From positions 34,776,501 through 34,840,500 of the forward strand of contig NC_050098.1 in assembly GCF_902167145.1 (NCBI RefSeq): 64,000 nucleotides of DNA. The letters run 5' to 3'. Position numbers and translations under genes: made by a program. Source of the stretch: Zea mays (Eukaryota; Streptophyta; Magnoliopsida; Poales; Poaceae). Below the pieces are notes generated by a model. That model saw only the letters and a program-made list of their open reading frames with translations. It did no database searches and was not told the origin of the DNA. Below are positions 46,430 through 56,107 of this stretch, one piece after another (positions within the stretch are counted from its first letter, which is position 1; each line of letters starts with the position of its first letter).

Positions 46430-47268
46430 TAAATAAGCAAAATTGTTAATATATATATATTAACAAAAAAATAATCATGTCCAAAACGTATAGAAAGAGA
46501 AATATCAGTGATATTAACCACTGCAATACCAGGTTGCTTGTATTGTACCAAGACATGATATTATAAATATGTATATACTATTAATGAGAAAATAAAAATA
46601 ATCATAATTGAAACGTATAATCGTGTTTGGATAAGTATCTTATTTAAGCAAGATTTATATATATGATATATATAAACCGTAGCAACATACATGCAACTAA
46701 CTAATTCATTTTAAATGTCAAAAATGTTCAAATGACTTCAAAAATTCTAGAATTTTTTTAAAAATGTTTTGACATTCAATAAACTCATTAAAAAAATTTA
46801 GAGCTTTTTAAAAAGATATTTAATTGCCTCAAATAAATAGATTTTCTTTTTAAAAATAAAAAAATCGAGAAATTCGAAAAATTCTGGGTACTTCTACTAG
46901 ATATATTAACATGAATCAAATATATTTTGCGCTTTAGAAACACTATACAACATACTTCGTTCAAGCTAAGCAGAATTTACTATTTACTCGTTTTTTCACA
47001 ATATGTCTTATCAGAAATATCATACGAAGACATTTTTATGTTTACAAGTGTCTAGTATACTCACTACACTAACATCTAAAACAATTTGTATAGTCTAGAT
47101 GACTCTAATAATATATTTATTTGAGATGGTTTCCATATACATAAGTGTCTAATATACTAACCAAAATATAAGACAATTTTTATAAACTTAATGTCTCAAA
47201 AGGTATATTTATTTGAGACGTTTTTAATATCAATCTGTATTAAATCAATATAAGACATTTGAAACGAT
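46430..47268. mobile_element. Probable left part of a CACTA transposon (AT-rich, subterminal-like repeats)
   Basis: AT-rich DNA carries repeated motifs such as AAGACATTT, GAGACGTTTTTA, TATTTATTTGAGA and AAGTGTCTA on both strands. It continues on the right of Gypsy copy 2 (62293-62445) and there ends in a CACTA terminus. I cannot locate the left terminus, so the left limit given is arbitrary. No transposase ORF is seen. Confidence 0.45.
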
Positions 47269-47577
47269 ATACCTGTCGGCGTTTCGAGACAGGGGGGTCC
47301 CTAAGCCGACGAGTGAGTGTGCTGCGTGCCCCAGCCCAGATGGGTCGAGCGCGTGGGCGAGCGCGAAGGGGGGAGAGGCGAGGTGGCCGGAGTCGAGTGT
47401 GAGAGAGGTGGAGGTCCCACGGCCTTCGTGTTCGTCCCGCGCCCAGGTCAGGTGCGCTTGCAGTAGGGGGGTTACAAGCGTCCACGCGGGTGAGGGAAGC
47501 GAGCGGCCCCAAGAGAGCGCCTGTCCCGTCCTCGGTCCCGCGCGGCCAACCTCCTCTAAGAAGGCCCTGGTCCTCCC

Positions 47578-47585
47578 TTTTATAG
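47578..47585 (-). promoter_or_regulatory. TATA box in left LTR of Gypsy copy 2
   Basis: TTTTATAG reads CTATAAAA on the minus strand, in the same context as the other LTRs of this family. It points leftward into the CACTA-like DNA. Confidence 0.65.
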
Positions 47586-48090
47586 TCGTAAGGAGAGGAG
47601 CCAGGTGTACAATGGGGGGTGTAGCAGAGTGCTACGTGTCTAGCGGAGGGAGAGCTAGCGCCCTAGGTACATGCCAATGTGGCAGCCGGAGAGATCTGGG
47701 CACCCTGCTGGCGTGATGTCGTGGCTGTCGGAGGTGCGGCGGAGCCTGGCGGAGGGACAGCTGTTGGAGCGGTCGAGTCCCTGCTGACGTCGTCCTGCTT
47801 CCGTAAGAGGGCTGGGGGCCGCCGTCGTCATAGAGCTTGTGGAGCGCCATCATTGCCCCTCCGGCGGAGCTGGCCGGATGGGACGCCGGTCTTGTTCTCC
47901 GTGACCCGAGTCGATTCGGGGTAGGATGATGATGGCGCTTCCTGTTGACGTGGCGGTCTGTGCCCTAGGCAGGGCGACGTGGGGGTTCCTCCGAAGCCGA
48001 GGTTGAGTCTGTCTTCCGTTGCCGTGGCCGAGCCCGAGCCAAGGGGTCGGACGAGGCGGAAGTCGTTCGGCCGAGGCCAGGGCGGAGTCC

Positions 48091-48470
48091 GAGCCCTGGG
48101 GTCGGGCGAAGCGGAGTTTCGTCATCTTCCGGGTGTTAGCCCGAGTCCGAGCCCTGGGGTCGGGCGGAGCGGAGTTCGCCGTCTTCCGGGTCTTAGCCCG
48201 AGTCCGAGCCCTGGGGTCGGGCGGAGCGGAGTTCGCCGTCTTCCGGGTCTTAGCCCGAGTCCGAGCCCTAGGGTCGGGCGGAGCGGAGCTCGCCGTCTTC
48301 CGGGTCTTAGCCCGAGTCCGAGCCCTGGGGTCGGGCGGAGCGGAGTTCGCCGTCTTCCGGGTCTTAGCCCGAGTCCGAGCCCTGGAGTTGGGCGGAGCGG
48401 AGTTCGCCGTCTTCCGGGTCTTAGCCCGAGTCCGAGCCCTGGGGTCGGGCGGAGCGGAGTTCGCCGTGGC
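48091..48470 (-). repeat. 57-bp tandem repeat in left LTR of Gypsy copy 2, six full copies plus one partial
   Basis: On the plus strand, units begin GAGCCCTGGGGTCGGGCG at 48091, 48149, 48206, 48263, 48320 and 48377, with a partial unit at 48434. The first unit has one extra base (58). Confidence 0.92.
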
Positions 48471-50042
48471 GCCTTTGGCAAGGCCTGACTGCCTGTCAGA
48501 CTCACTCTGTCGAGTGGCACTGCAGTCGGAGTGGCGCAGGCGGCGCTGTCCTTCTGTTAGACTGGCCAGTGGAGCGGTGAAGTGACGGCGGTCACTTCGG
48601 CTCTGCCGGGGGCGCGTGTCAGAATAAAGGTGTCAGGCCACCTTTGCGTTAAATGCCCCTGCAATTTGGTCAGTCGGTGTGGCGATTTAGCCAAGGTTGC
48701 TTCTGAGCGAAGCCAAGGCCTCGGGCGAGCCGGTGATGTGTCCGCCATAAAAGGGGGCCTCGGGCGAGACGGAAGTCTCTCGAGGTCGGCTGCCCTTGGC
48801 CGAGGCTAGGCTCGGGTGAAGCGTGATCGAGTCACTCGTGTGGACTGATCCCTGACTTAATCGTACCCATCAGGCCTTTGCAGCTTTATGCTGATGGGGG
48901 TTACCAGCTGAGAATTAGGCGTCTTGAGGGTACCCCTAATTATGGTCCCTGACAGTAGCCCCCGAGCCTCGAAGGGAGTGTTAGCACTCGCTTGGAGGCT
49001 TTTGTCGCACTTTTTTGCAAGGGGACCAGCCTTTCTCGGTTGCATTTCGTTCCGGTGGGTGCGCGCGAGCGCACCCGCCGGGTGTAGCCCCCGAGGCCTC
49101 GGAGGAGTGGTTACACTCCTTCGAGGTCTTAATACCTCGCGTAACGCTTCGGCTGGTCTGGTCGTTCCCTCATGCGAACTGGCCATAGCCCGGGTGCACG
49201 GTCGGGGCCCAAGCTCTCGGGCTGGTATGTTGACGCTGTCAACGATTTGGCCGGAGCCGGTTTTTGCGAGAGCAGCCCCCGAGCCTCTGCATAGGGCGAG
49301 AGGACGATCAGGGACAGACTCGACTTTTTACATATGCCCCTACGTCGCCTTTCCGCAAGGAGGAGGGGGGGAGTACGCCATGTTACCCTCGATGGGCACC
49401 GAACATGGTGTCTCCGGTGAGCTGCAAGCGGGTAATCCGAGTGGACGTCCGTGCCCCGTTCGTTGGGGGTCGGCTAGGGGCCCAGAGGCACGCCCAAAAG
49501 TACCTGCGGGTGATTTGCCGGACCCGGTCCCCTGGCGACGGGGTCCGAGGGCTCGATGCCTCCCTCCGATGGGATTCCGTTACAAGATCGTTCCCGCTGG
49601 TCTCGGAAATGTCCTAGGGTACCTCGGGAGCGCAGCCCGAGCCTTGGTTATGTATCGAACGTACCCCTGGTCCTCCCTCGCTCGGTGTCTGAGGCGACTG
49701 TGAACCCTTCGGGGGCCAGCCTTCGAACCCCTGATCAGTAATGGGCGCGGAGCCCGAGTAGCCTGAGGCGGCCATGGAACCCTTCGGGGGGCTGGCCTTC
49801 GAACCCCTGACCAGTAGTGGGTGTCGGGCCCACGCGATCTGAGGCGGCTGTTGAACCCTTCGGAGGGCCAACCTTCGAACCCCTGATCAGTAGTGGGGGG
49901 CTCGGAGCCCGGTTCCTTCGCGGAGAAGGATCCCTTTCGGGGTATCCTCCTTTCCCGGTCCCTGTTGCAAGAGATAGAGAAAGAGGAAAACGGAAAAGGA
50001 TACGAAATCGGACGACGTGGCGTACCTTTTCTGACGCGGTTA

Positions 50043-50780
50043 TTATGGCGAAGGTGAAGCGTCGCGCGCTCCTCCCGTCAGAGACGCCGCCTGTCCCGCC
50101 GCGGAGTTAATGCGACGGGGCGAGTGGTTGGCGGGGCGGCCGTTGCGCGCGTGCGATCCGTTCGAGGAACGGGTCACGGGTGCACCGTCTCCACGCCGTG
50201 AGAGGAGGCTCTCTTGCTGTCCCAGGATGGGACGTGAGCCTGGCTGACGACGTGACCGCTGCGCCCGCCCGCCTGCCACCGCTATTACAGCCGGCCCACT
50301 TTCGGTCGCTTTGACCGACGCGCCAGGCTGGCGCTGTTGGGTCGCCTCGAGTCGCGGCATAGGCTCCGCAACCGAAGAGGCGCGATGGTGGCACAAGTGG
50401 CGGTGCGGTTGCTTGCATGCAGCAACTGGCGCGCCGGTTGCTCGACACGTGGGCCTGGGTTCCCAAGCTGGCGTGTCAGAAGTCGGAGAAGCGCGTCCGT
50501 CTGGCACGGTTGCATGCCGCCTGCATGGCTGCCCGCCCCTTCTGCCCGTTGGTCTGGGCGAAAATGGGGGGTCGCTTGTAACCGCTGGACGGTCGTGCGC
50601 ACCACGCGCGGCGGTTTGGCTTCTTCTGCCCTGAGCTGGTTTGTATGACATGCGGGACCCAGCCTCCGAGTCGCAGGGGAGGGCCTTGGAGCGTGTTGGA
50701 GAAGACTCAGCCCGCGGCGCCTGGGGGCGCACGTAGGGAGAGTTGCCTTTAAAAGGAGGGAGACTCCTTTCGGAAGGCAA
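50043..50780 (-). other. Open sense-strand region after pol (copy 2), about 245 codons
   Basis: This is the counterpart of 35561-36310 in copy 1. It aligns from its first codon (also TTG) to its stop, with one four-codon in-frame gap. It is rich in Arg, Pro, Ser and Ala. No domain is recognised. An overlapping frame (50285-50887) is also open and aligned in both copies, which weakens the case for either being a gene. Confidence 0.35.
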
Positions 50781-50782
50781 CC

Positions 50783-51157
50783 ATGTCTTCTTCCTCCCTT
50801 AAGCGTCGTGTCTTCCCATCTTCCAAGCCCCCGGATGGGGGGTATCCGCCGCCTTTCCGCCTCCTCGTTGGAGGAACGCAACTCCATGGGAGTTGGTACC
50901 TCTCAGCCATCGTTCGGCTTCAAGGATTTTCATCACGCAGCCTGGCCACACCCCGCCACCGGCGGTCACCCAAGATGGTGACCTCTAGTTCGACGGTGGG
51001 GAAAGCGGGTCAGGCCGCGGCCTCTACTCCTCCCTCGGCCTCAAGGATTTCCGTCATCCAGGCCAAGATGGAGGATGAGGCGAGTCGGGGGGCCGCCCCC
51101 GCGTGGGTCGGCTGCCCTTTTCTTCCCCCCGCGCCCGGGGGTGAAGGGCGTCCTTGA
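50783..51157 (+). other. Antisense ORF in the post-pol region (copy 2)
   Basis: 124 codons starting MSSSSLKRRVFPSSKPPDGG, opposite to gag-pol. It shares about 50 N-terminal residues with the ORF at 35208-35558. TTTAAAAGG at 50748-50756 is TATA-like but so close to the ATG that the leader would be almost absent. Function unknown. Confidence 0.4.
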
Positions 51158-52729
51158 GCCCCACGGAGACTTCCTCCAGCCATGTCGGGATAGGTAGGGC
51201 GCTAGTGGCCCTGGGTCTCCGTCTCCCTGCCTGAATGGCTGGTTCTCGTCCTCAGCGGGGGAGAGCCCTCCTGCCGTGACACCTGCCCCAAAGCTGCTGC
51301 CTAAGCCGCTTCGCTGTCTAGGGCAGGGGTGGTTGTCGTCGCGGTTGGAACGGGTGGCAGCGAGCCGCTCATCGTTCTTCTGTTACTCCGCAGGCCTCCC
51401 CCCTCGGAGTGGGGTTGTTCGTTCCTGCGGAGGGGGGAACCGGAGTTCCGTTGGTAGTGGCATCTCGAATGCCAGTGTTTTTCGTTCATTGTGGCTGTCG
51501 GGGCCTGAACATGTATGTAATTTCGGCACGGAGCCGTGTTTTTTCCTCATTTTCGAGCACTAAGTCTCGCCTGTTGATTATCTGAACCGCTTTACCTAGC
51601 ATGAGTCGCCCCGTGTCAAGGTGACGGGTGAGGTATCCGTATCCCGGAGGCGTAGGAATCCCTCGGCCCGTTCGGCCTTGTTGTCTGGGGCTCCTCTAGC
51701 TTAGTTAAAGAGACCCCTCGGCCGCCCTTCGGTGGACCGAGGCCAGGGGTAGCGATATCAGTATGAACAGAGGCGGAGTTGGCTCGAGAATGGGAACCTG
51801 GTTGGCCGGAGCCTAGCCGTGTTGTCCGTCAGCGGAGCCGACGCCAAAGTCGATCAGTCGAGGCCTCGGGTCGGGCTGGCGCCCTTGGAAGCCGGTTGAC
51901 CGAGGCCCCAGGGGTAACCGGTCGAGCCGCCTGCTCGGGCCGGATTCCCGGAGGAGTCCCTGGACCGCGTCGCCGCCCGAGGCTGGGTCGGACTTTGCTG
52001 AAGACGTCGTCGATGCCGAGGGTGCTACGGCTCCCTTCAGCGTGAAGACCCGAGCCTGCAGGATCAGATCATCTCGTAGCGTGTGCTTTCTGCGGCCGCC
52101 GAGGCCAGAAAAACACACCCTCGCCGCGCTTGCGAAGCTGCGTCTTTTTTCCTCTTGTTTCGAGCATCTGGACTCTGTTGGTAACAGGGATGTTTGTGTG
52201 AGCGAGAGTTGCTTTTCGCGGAAGGGACGAGTGAGGTATCCGTATCCCAGAGGCGTGGGAATCCCTCAGCTCGGTCGGCCTTGCCGCTTACGCGTACTTT
52301 CACCCGTCCATGAGGCCCTGTCCCCAACTTAGTCGAGAAAGCTTGAAGGACTGCTTCGGCAGGAGAGCTTCCGAACGTGAAGACTTGTTCGGTCCACGGA
52401 GTCGCTTTATCCGAGCGCAAGTTACTTGTCGCAGAAGGTGATGAGTGAGGTATCCGTATCCCGGAGGCGTAGGAGTCCCTCGGCTCGGTCAGCCTTGGCT
52501 GCTTACGTGTACTCCGTCGTTTCCAGGATCCGCTTTCCGAAGTAGTCAAGAAGCACGAAAGAAATCCTGCTAAAAAAGAGATCCTTTTTCGAGGAAAAAT
52601 TTGACGCAGAGGGGGTCTCCCCCCTTTTAGCCCTCGAGGGAGGGTCGGGCTTTGCCGAGGCTAGGCTGGCCCTTCCTTGACGACTAAACTTTGCGTAGGT
52701 GCGAGGTATATGAACAACTTGAAAACATC

Positions 52730-54789
52730 TTAAGGGTAGAAGCGACGTAGCTGTTCGATGTTCCAAGCGTTGCCGTAGATCTCGCCTTGATTGTTGGCCA
52801 GCTTGTATGTTCCGGGCTTCAGAACTTTGGCGATGACGAATGGCCCTTCCCAGGGGGGCGTGAGCTTGTGCCTCCCTCGGGCGTCTTGCCGCAGCCGAAG
52901 CACCAGATCGCCCACCTGGAGTTCTCGGGACCGGACCCCTCGGGCGTGGTAGCGTCGCAGGGACTGTTGGTACCGCGCCGAGTGTAGTAAGGCCCTGTCC
53001 CGAGCTTCCTCCAGCTGGTCCAGCGATTCCTCTCGGCTAGCTTGGTTGCTTTGTTCGGTGTAGGCCCTCGCCCTCGGGGAGCCGTATTCCAGGTCGGTGG
53101 GCAAGATAGCTTCTGCCCCGTAGACCAGGAAAAACGGCGTGAAGCCCGTGGCACGACTCGGCGTCGTCCTTAGGCTCCAGACCACCGAGGGGAGTTCCTT
53201 CATCCATCGCTTGCCGAACTTGTTGAGGTCGTTGTAGATCCGAGGCTTGAGCCCTTGTAGAATCATGCCGTTGGCACGCTCTACCTGCCCATTCGACATG
53301 GGATGAGCCACGGCGGCCCAGTCCACCCGGATATGGTGATCCTCGCAAAAATCCAAGAATTTTTTGCCGGTGAACTGGGTGCCGTTGTCGGTGATGATGG
53401 AGTTCGGGACCCCGAAGCGATGGATGATGTTGGTGAAGAACGCCACCGCCTGCTCGGACCTGATGTTGTTCAGAGGTCGGACCTCGATCCATTTGGAGAA
53501 TTTGTCGATGGCGACCAGCAGGTGCGTGTAGCCCCCGGGCGCCTTCTGCAAGGGACCGACGAGGTCCAGACCCCATACAGCGAAGGGCCAGGTGATGGGT
53601 ATTGTCTGCAGAGCTTGAGCGGGCAGGTGTGTCCGCTTCGCATAGAATTGGCACCCTTCGCAGGTGCGGACAATTCTAGAGGCGTCAGCCACCGCCGTTG
53701 GCCAGTAGAAGCCTTGCCGGAAAGCATTTCCGACAAGGGCTCGGGGCGCTGCGTGGTGGCCGCAAGCCCCCGAGTGTATTTCTTGCAACAGTTCCCGACC
53801 CTCGGCGATGGAGATGCATCGCTGGAGGATGCCCGAGGGGCTGCGATGGTAGAGCTCCTCTTCGTCGCCCAGCAAGACGAATGACTTGGCGCGTCGCGCT
53901 ACCCGCCGAGCCTCGACTTGGCCGAGGGGTAGCTCTCCTCGACGGAGATATTGCAGGTACGGGGCCTGCCAATCTTGATCTGGCGTGGCCCCGCTCTGCC
54001 CTTCCTCGACGTTCAGCGCCTCGCCCTCGGGGGCCGAGGGTACCTCGGGCTGTGCCGAGGGTACCTCGGGCTGAGCCGAGGGTACCTCGGGCTCGGGCGC
54101 GTCGTCGAGCTTGATGGAGGGTTGATGCAGATCCCGGGAGAAGACGTCCGGGGGGACTGTCGTTCGCCCCGAGGCTATCTTAGCCAGCTCGTCTGCGGTT
54201 TCGTTGTAGCGCCGAGCGATGTGGTTGAGCTCGAGCCCGAAGAACTTGTCTTCCAGGCGCCGAACCTCGTCGCAGTAGGCCTCCATCTTCGGGTCGCGGC
54301 AGTGGGAGTTCTTCATGACTTGGTCGATGATGAGCTGCGAATCACCGCGGGCGTCGAGGCGTCTGACCCCTAGCTCGATGGCGATCCGCAATCCGTTGAC
54401 CAGAGCTTCGTACTCGGCCACATTGTTGGACGCCGGGAAATGGAGGCGCAGCACGTAGCGCAAGTGCTTTCCGAGGGGCGAGATGAAGAGCAGGCCCGCG
54501 CCGGCCCCCGTCTTCATCAGCGACCCGTCGAAAAACATGGTCCAGAGCTCCTGTTGGATCGGAGTCGTTGGCAGCTGGGTGTCGACCCATTCGGCCACGA
54601 AATCCGCCAACACCTGGGACTTGATGGCCTTCCGAGGGGCGAACGAGATCGTTTCGCCCATGATTTCCACCGCCCACTTTGCGATCCTGCCCGAGGCCTC
54701 TCGGCACTGGATGATCTCCCCCAGGGGGAAGGATGACACCACAGTTACCGGATGAGACTCGAAGTAGTGTCGCAGCTTCCGCCTTGTCA
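52730..54789 (-). CDS. pol: pol, 3' part: RNase H, archaeal-type RNase H and integrase (Gypsy copy 2)
   Basis: On the minus strand the coding part of the element runs from the Cassandra junction to TAA at 52730-52732 without a stop. It begins TRRKLRHYFESHPVTVVSS (RNase H end). It continues with the archaeal-type RNase H (MFFDGSLMKTGAGAG, NNVAEYEAL, RGDSQLIIDQV) and a spacer with three repeats of SAQPEVP type (copy 1 has fewer). Integrase follows, with HSGACGHHAAP, CEGCQFYAK, LDLVGP, TDNGTQF and NGQVERANG, and a C-terminal DNA-binding part with PPWEGPFVIAKV. The ORF stays open upstream into the inserted Cassandra by chance. The part is intact, but it is separated from RT by the insertion and a frameshift. 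Confidence 0.88.
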
Positions 54790-54794
54790 GGATC

Positions 54795-55097
54795 TGTGAT
54801 ATCCTGGCCCCTGGGATGGGATGTCCTGGCCCAAGGCTTAATAGAATTAATAGTGTAATCATACCAACAAGGTGCATCTTCTTTTTCGGAAGCCTATCTC
54901 GAAAGAACCTCCAAGTTAAGCGTGCTTGGCTTGGAGCAATTTGGGATGGGTGACCGACTGGGAAGTTTTCTCGGGTGCGCATGAGTGAGGACAAAGTGCG
55001 CACAAAAGACTCGTGTTGGTTTGTGGGGACAATATATGATCCTAGAGAGCTGCCAGGAGTAAGTACCGCCGATCCAGGGATTGGACGGGGTGTTACA
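54795..55097 (+). repeat. Cassandra LTR 1
   Basis: 303 bp. It differs from LTR 2 by very few bases, for example CCTATCTCG versus CCTGTCTCG. Confidence 0.94.
54853..54980 (+). other. 5S rRNA-like segment in Cassandra LTR 1
   Basis: The segment includes AATCATACCA, AAGTTAAGCGTGCTTGG and GGATGGGTGACC...CTGGGAAGT. These match the conserved 5S rRNA start, A-box region and C-box region of the internal Pol III promoter. Insertions and substitutions (for example CTTGGCTTGGAGCAATTTGG in the middle) show that it is a derived copy, not a 5S gene. Counterparts lie at 55358-55485 and 55863-55990. Confidence 0.85.
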
Positions 55098-55299
55098 AGT
55101 GGTATCAGAGCCAACCCTCGCGGTTTCACGGGCGTGTGTGGGCTAGGGGGTTCGGGTATATGGCACATGGCGCATGTGGGCCTGGAGTGGTCACATGGCA
55201 TGGCATATGACGGCACTAGACATACAGACGTGGCCAAGAGGGGAGGTTCCTGGATTGGGGTTGACCGACGAGGACGTCGGTCTTCTAAGGGGGGTGGAT
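55098..55299 (+). other. Cassandra internal domain 1
   Basis: 202 bp. PBS TGGTATCAGAGCC at 55100-55112, no ORF, and purine tract CTAAGGGGGGTGGAT at the end. Confidence 0.92.
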
Positions 55300-55602
55300 T
55301 GTGATATCCTGGCCCCTGGGATGGGATGTCCTGGCCCAAGGCTTAATAGAATTAATAGTGTAATCATACCAACAAGGTGCATCTTCTTTTTCGGAAGCCT
55401 GTCTCGAAAGAACCTCCAAGTTAAGCGTGCTTGGCTTGGAGCAATTTGGGATGGGTGACCGACTGGGAAGTTTTCTCGGGTGCGCATGAGTGAGGACAAA
55501 GTGCGCACAAAAGACTCGTGTTGGTTTGTGGGGACAATATATGATCCTAGAGAGCTGCCAGGAGTAAGTACCGCCGATCCAGGGATTGGACGGGGTGTTA
55601 CA
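55300..55602 (+). repeat. Cassandra LTR 2 (shared middle LTR)
   Basis: 303 bp. It serves as 3' LTR of the left unit and 5' LTR of the right unit. Its 5S-like segment is at 55358-55485. Confidence 0.94.
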
Positions 55603-55804
55603 AGTGGTATCAGAGCCGACCCTCGCGGTTTCACGGGCGTGTGTGGGCTAGGGGGTTCGGGTATATGGCGCATGGCGCATGTGGGCCCAGAGTGGTCACA
55701 TGGCATGGCATATGACGACACTAGACATACAGACGTGGCCAAGAGGGGAGGTTCCTGGATTGGGGTTGACCGACGAGGACGTCGGTCTTCTAAGGGGGGT
55801 GGAT
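55603..55804 (+). other. Cassandra internal domain 2
   Basis: 202 bp, nearly identical to internal domain 1 (differences such as CAGAGCCGACC versus CAGAGCCAACC). PBS at 55605-55617. Confidence 0.92.
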
Positions 55805-56107
55805 TGTGATATCCTGGCCCCTGGGATGGGATGTCCTGGCCCAAGGCTTAATAGAATTAATAGTGTAATCATACCAACAAGGTGCATCTTCTTTTTCGGA
55901 AGCCTGTCTCGAAAGAACCTCCAAGTTAAGCGTGCTTGGCTTGGAGCAATTTGGGATGGGTGACCGACCGGGAAGTTTTCTCGGGTGCGCATGAGTGAGG
56001 ACAAAGTGCGCACAAAAGACTCGTGTTGGTCTGTGGGGACAATATATAATCCTAGAGAGCTGCCAGGAGTAAGTACCGCCGGTCCAGAGATTGGACGGGG
56101 TGTTACA
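55805..56107 (+). repeat. Cassandra LTR 3
   Basis: 303 bp, with a handful of private changes (GACCGACCGGG, TATATAATCC, CCGGTCCAGAG). It is followed by the TSD GGATC at 56108-56112. Confidence 0.94.

Larger units (their letters stand above)
47274..48954 (-). repeat. 3' LTR of Gypsy copy 2 (left copy)
   Basis: On the plus strand it runs from TGTCGGCGTTTCGAGAC to GGTCCCTGACA. The TATA box is at 47578-47585 (minus strand) and the 57-bp array at 48091-48470. The flanking TSD is ATACC. Confidence 0.94.
48955..52729 (-). other. PPT and post-pol region of Gypsy copy 2
   Basis: Immediately right of the LTR, GTAGCCCCCGAGCCTCG is the complement of the purine tract. The following 3.8 kb is the counterpart of the post-pol region of copy 1. 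It contains the approximately 80-bp repeats (49680-49900), the open sense region (50043-50780), the antisense ORF (50783-51157) and the three GAGGTATCCGTATCCC blocks near 51629, 52232 and 52445. Confidence 0.82.
54795..56107 (+). mobile_element. Cassandra TRIM, tandem form: LTR-internal-LTR-internal-LTR
   Basis: Three 303-bp LTRs (54795-55097, 55300-55602, 55805-56107) alternate with two 202-bp internal domains (55098-55299, 55603-55804). The LTRs start TGTGATATCC and end GGGGTGTTACA. Each internal domain starts with the PBS TGGTATCAGAGCC and ends in AAGGGGGGTGGAT. The TSD GGATC (54790-54794 and 56108-56112) flanks the whole array, so it integrated once. The LTRs carry a 5S rRNA-like segment, the defining trait of Cassandra. 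The element has no coding capacity and depends on other elements. It sits in the pol gene of Gypsy copy 2, in the opposite orientation. Confidence 0.95.

Noticed and set aside
48091..48470. Long ORFs on both strands in the LTR arrays (169-188 codons, 19-residue repeats)
   Set aside because: A 57-bp tandem repeat without stops yields open frames automatically. They are present only because the unit is a multiple of three.
52064..52549. 161-codon ORF in the post-pol region of copy 2, with a counterpart (33761-34282) in copy 1
   Set aside because: It lies across the repeated GGATACGG blocks. The start of the copy 1 version comes from the inserted LTR, and no motif or shared start supports a gene.
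54853..54980. 5S rRNA gene
   Set aside because: The conserved boxes are present, but the middle is altered and the segment lies inside a Cassandra LTR repeated every 505 bases. It is a retrotransposon-borne derivative, not a ribosomal gene.
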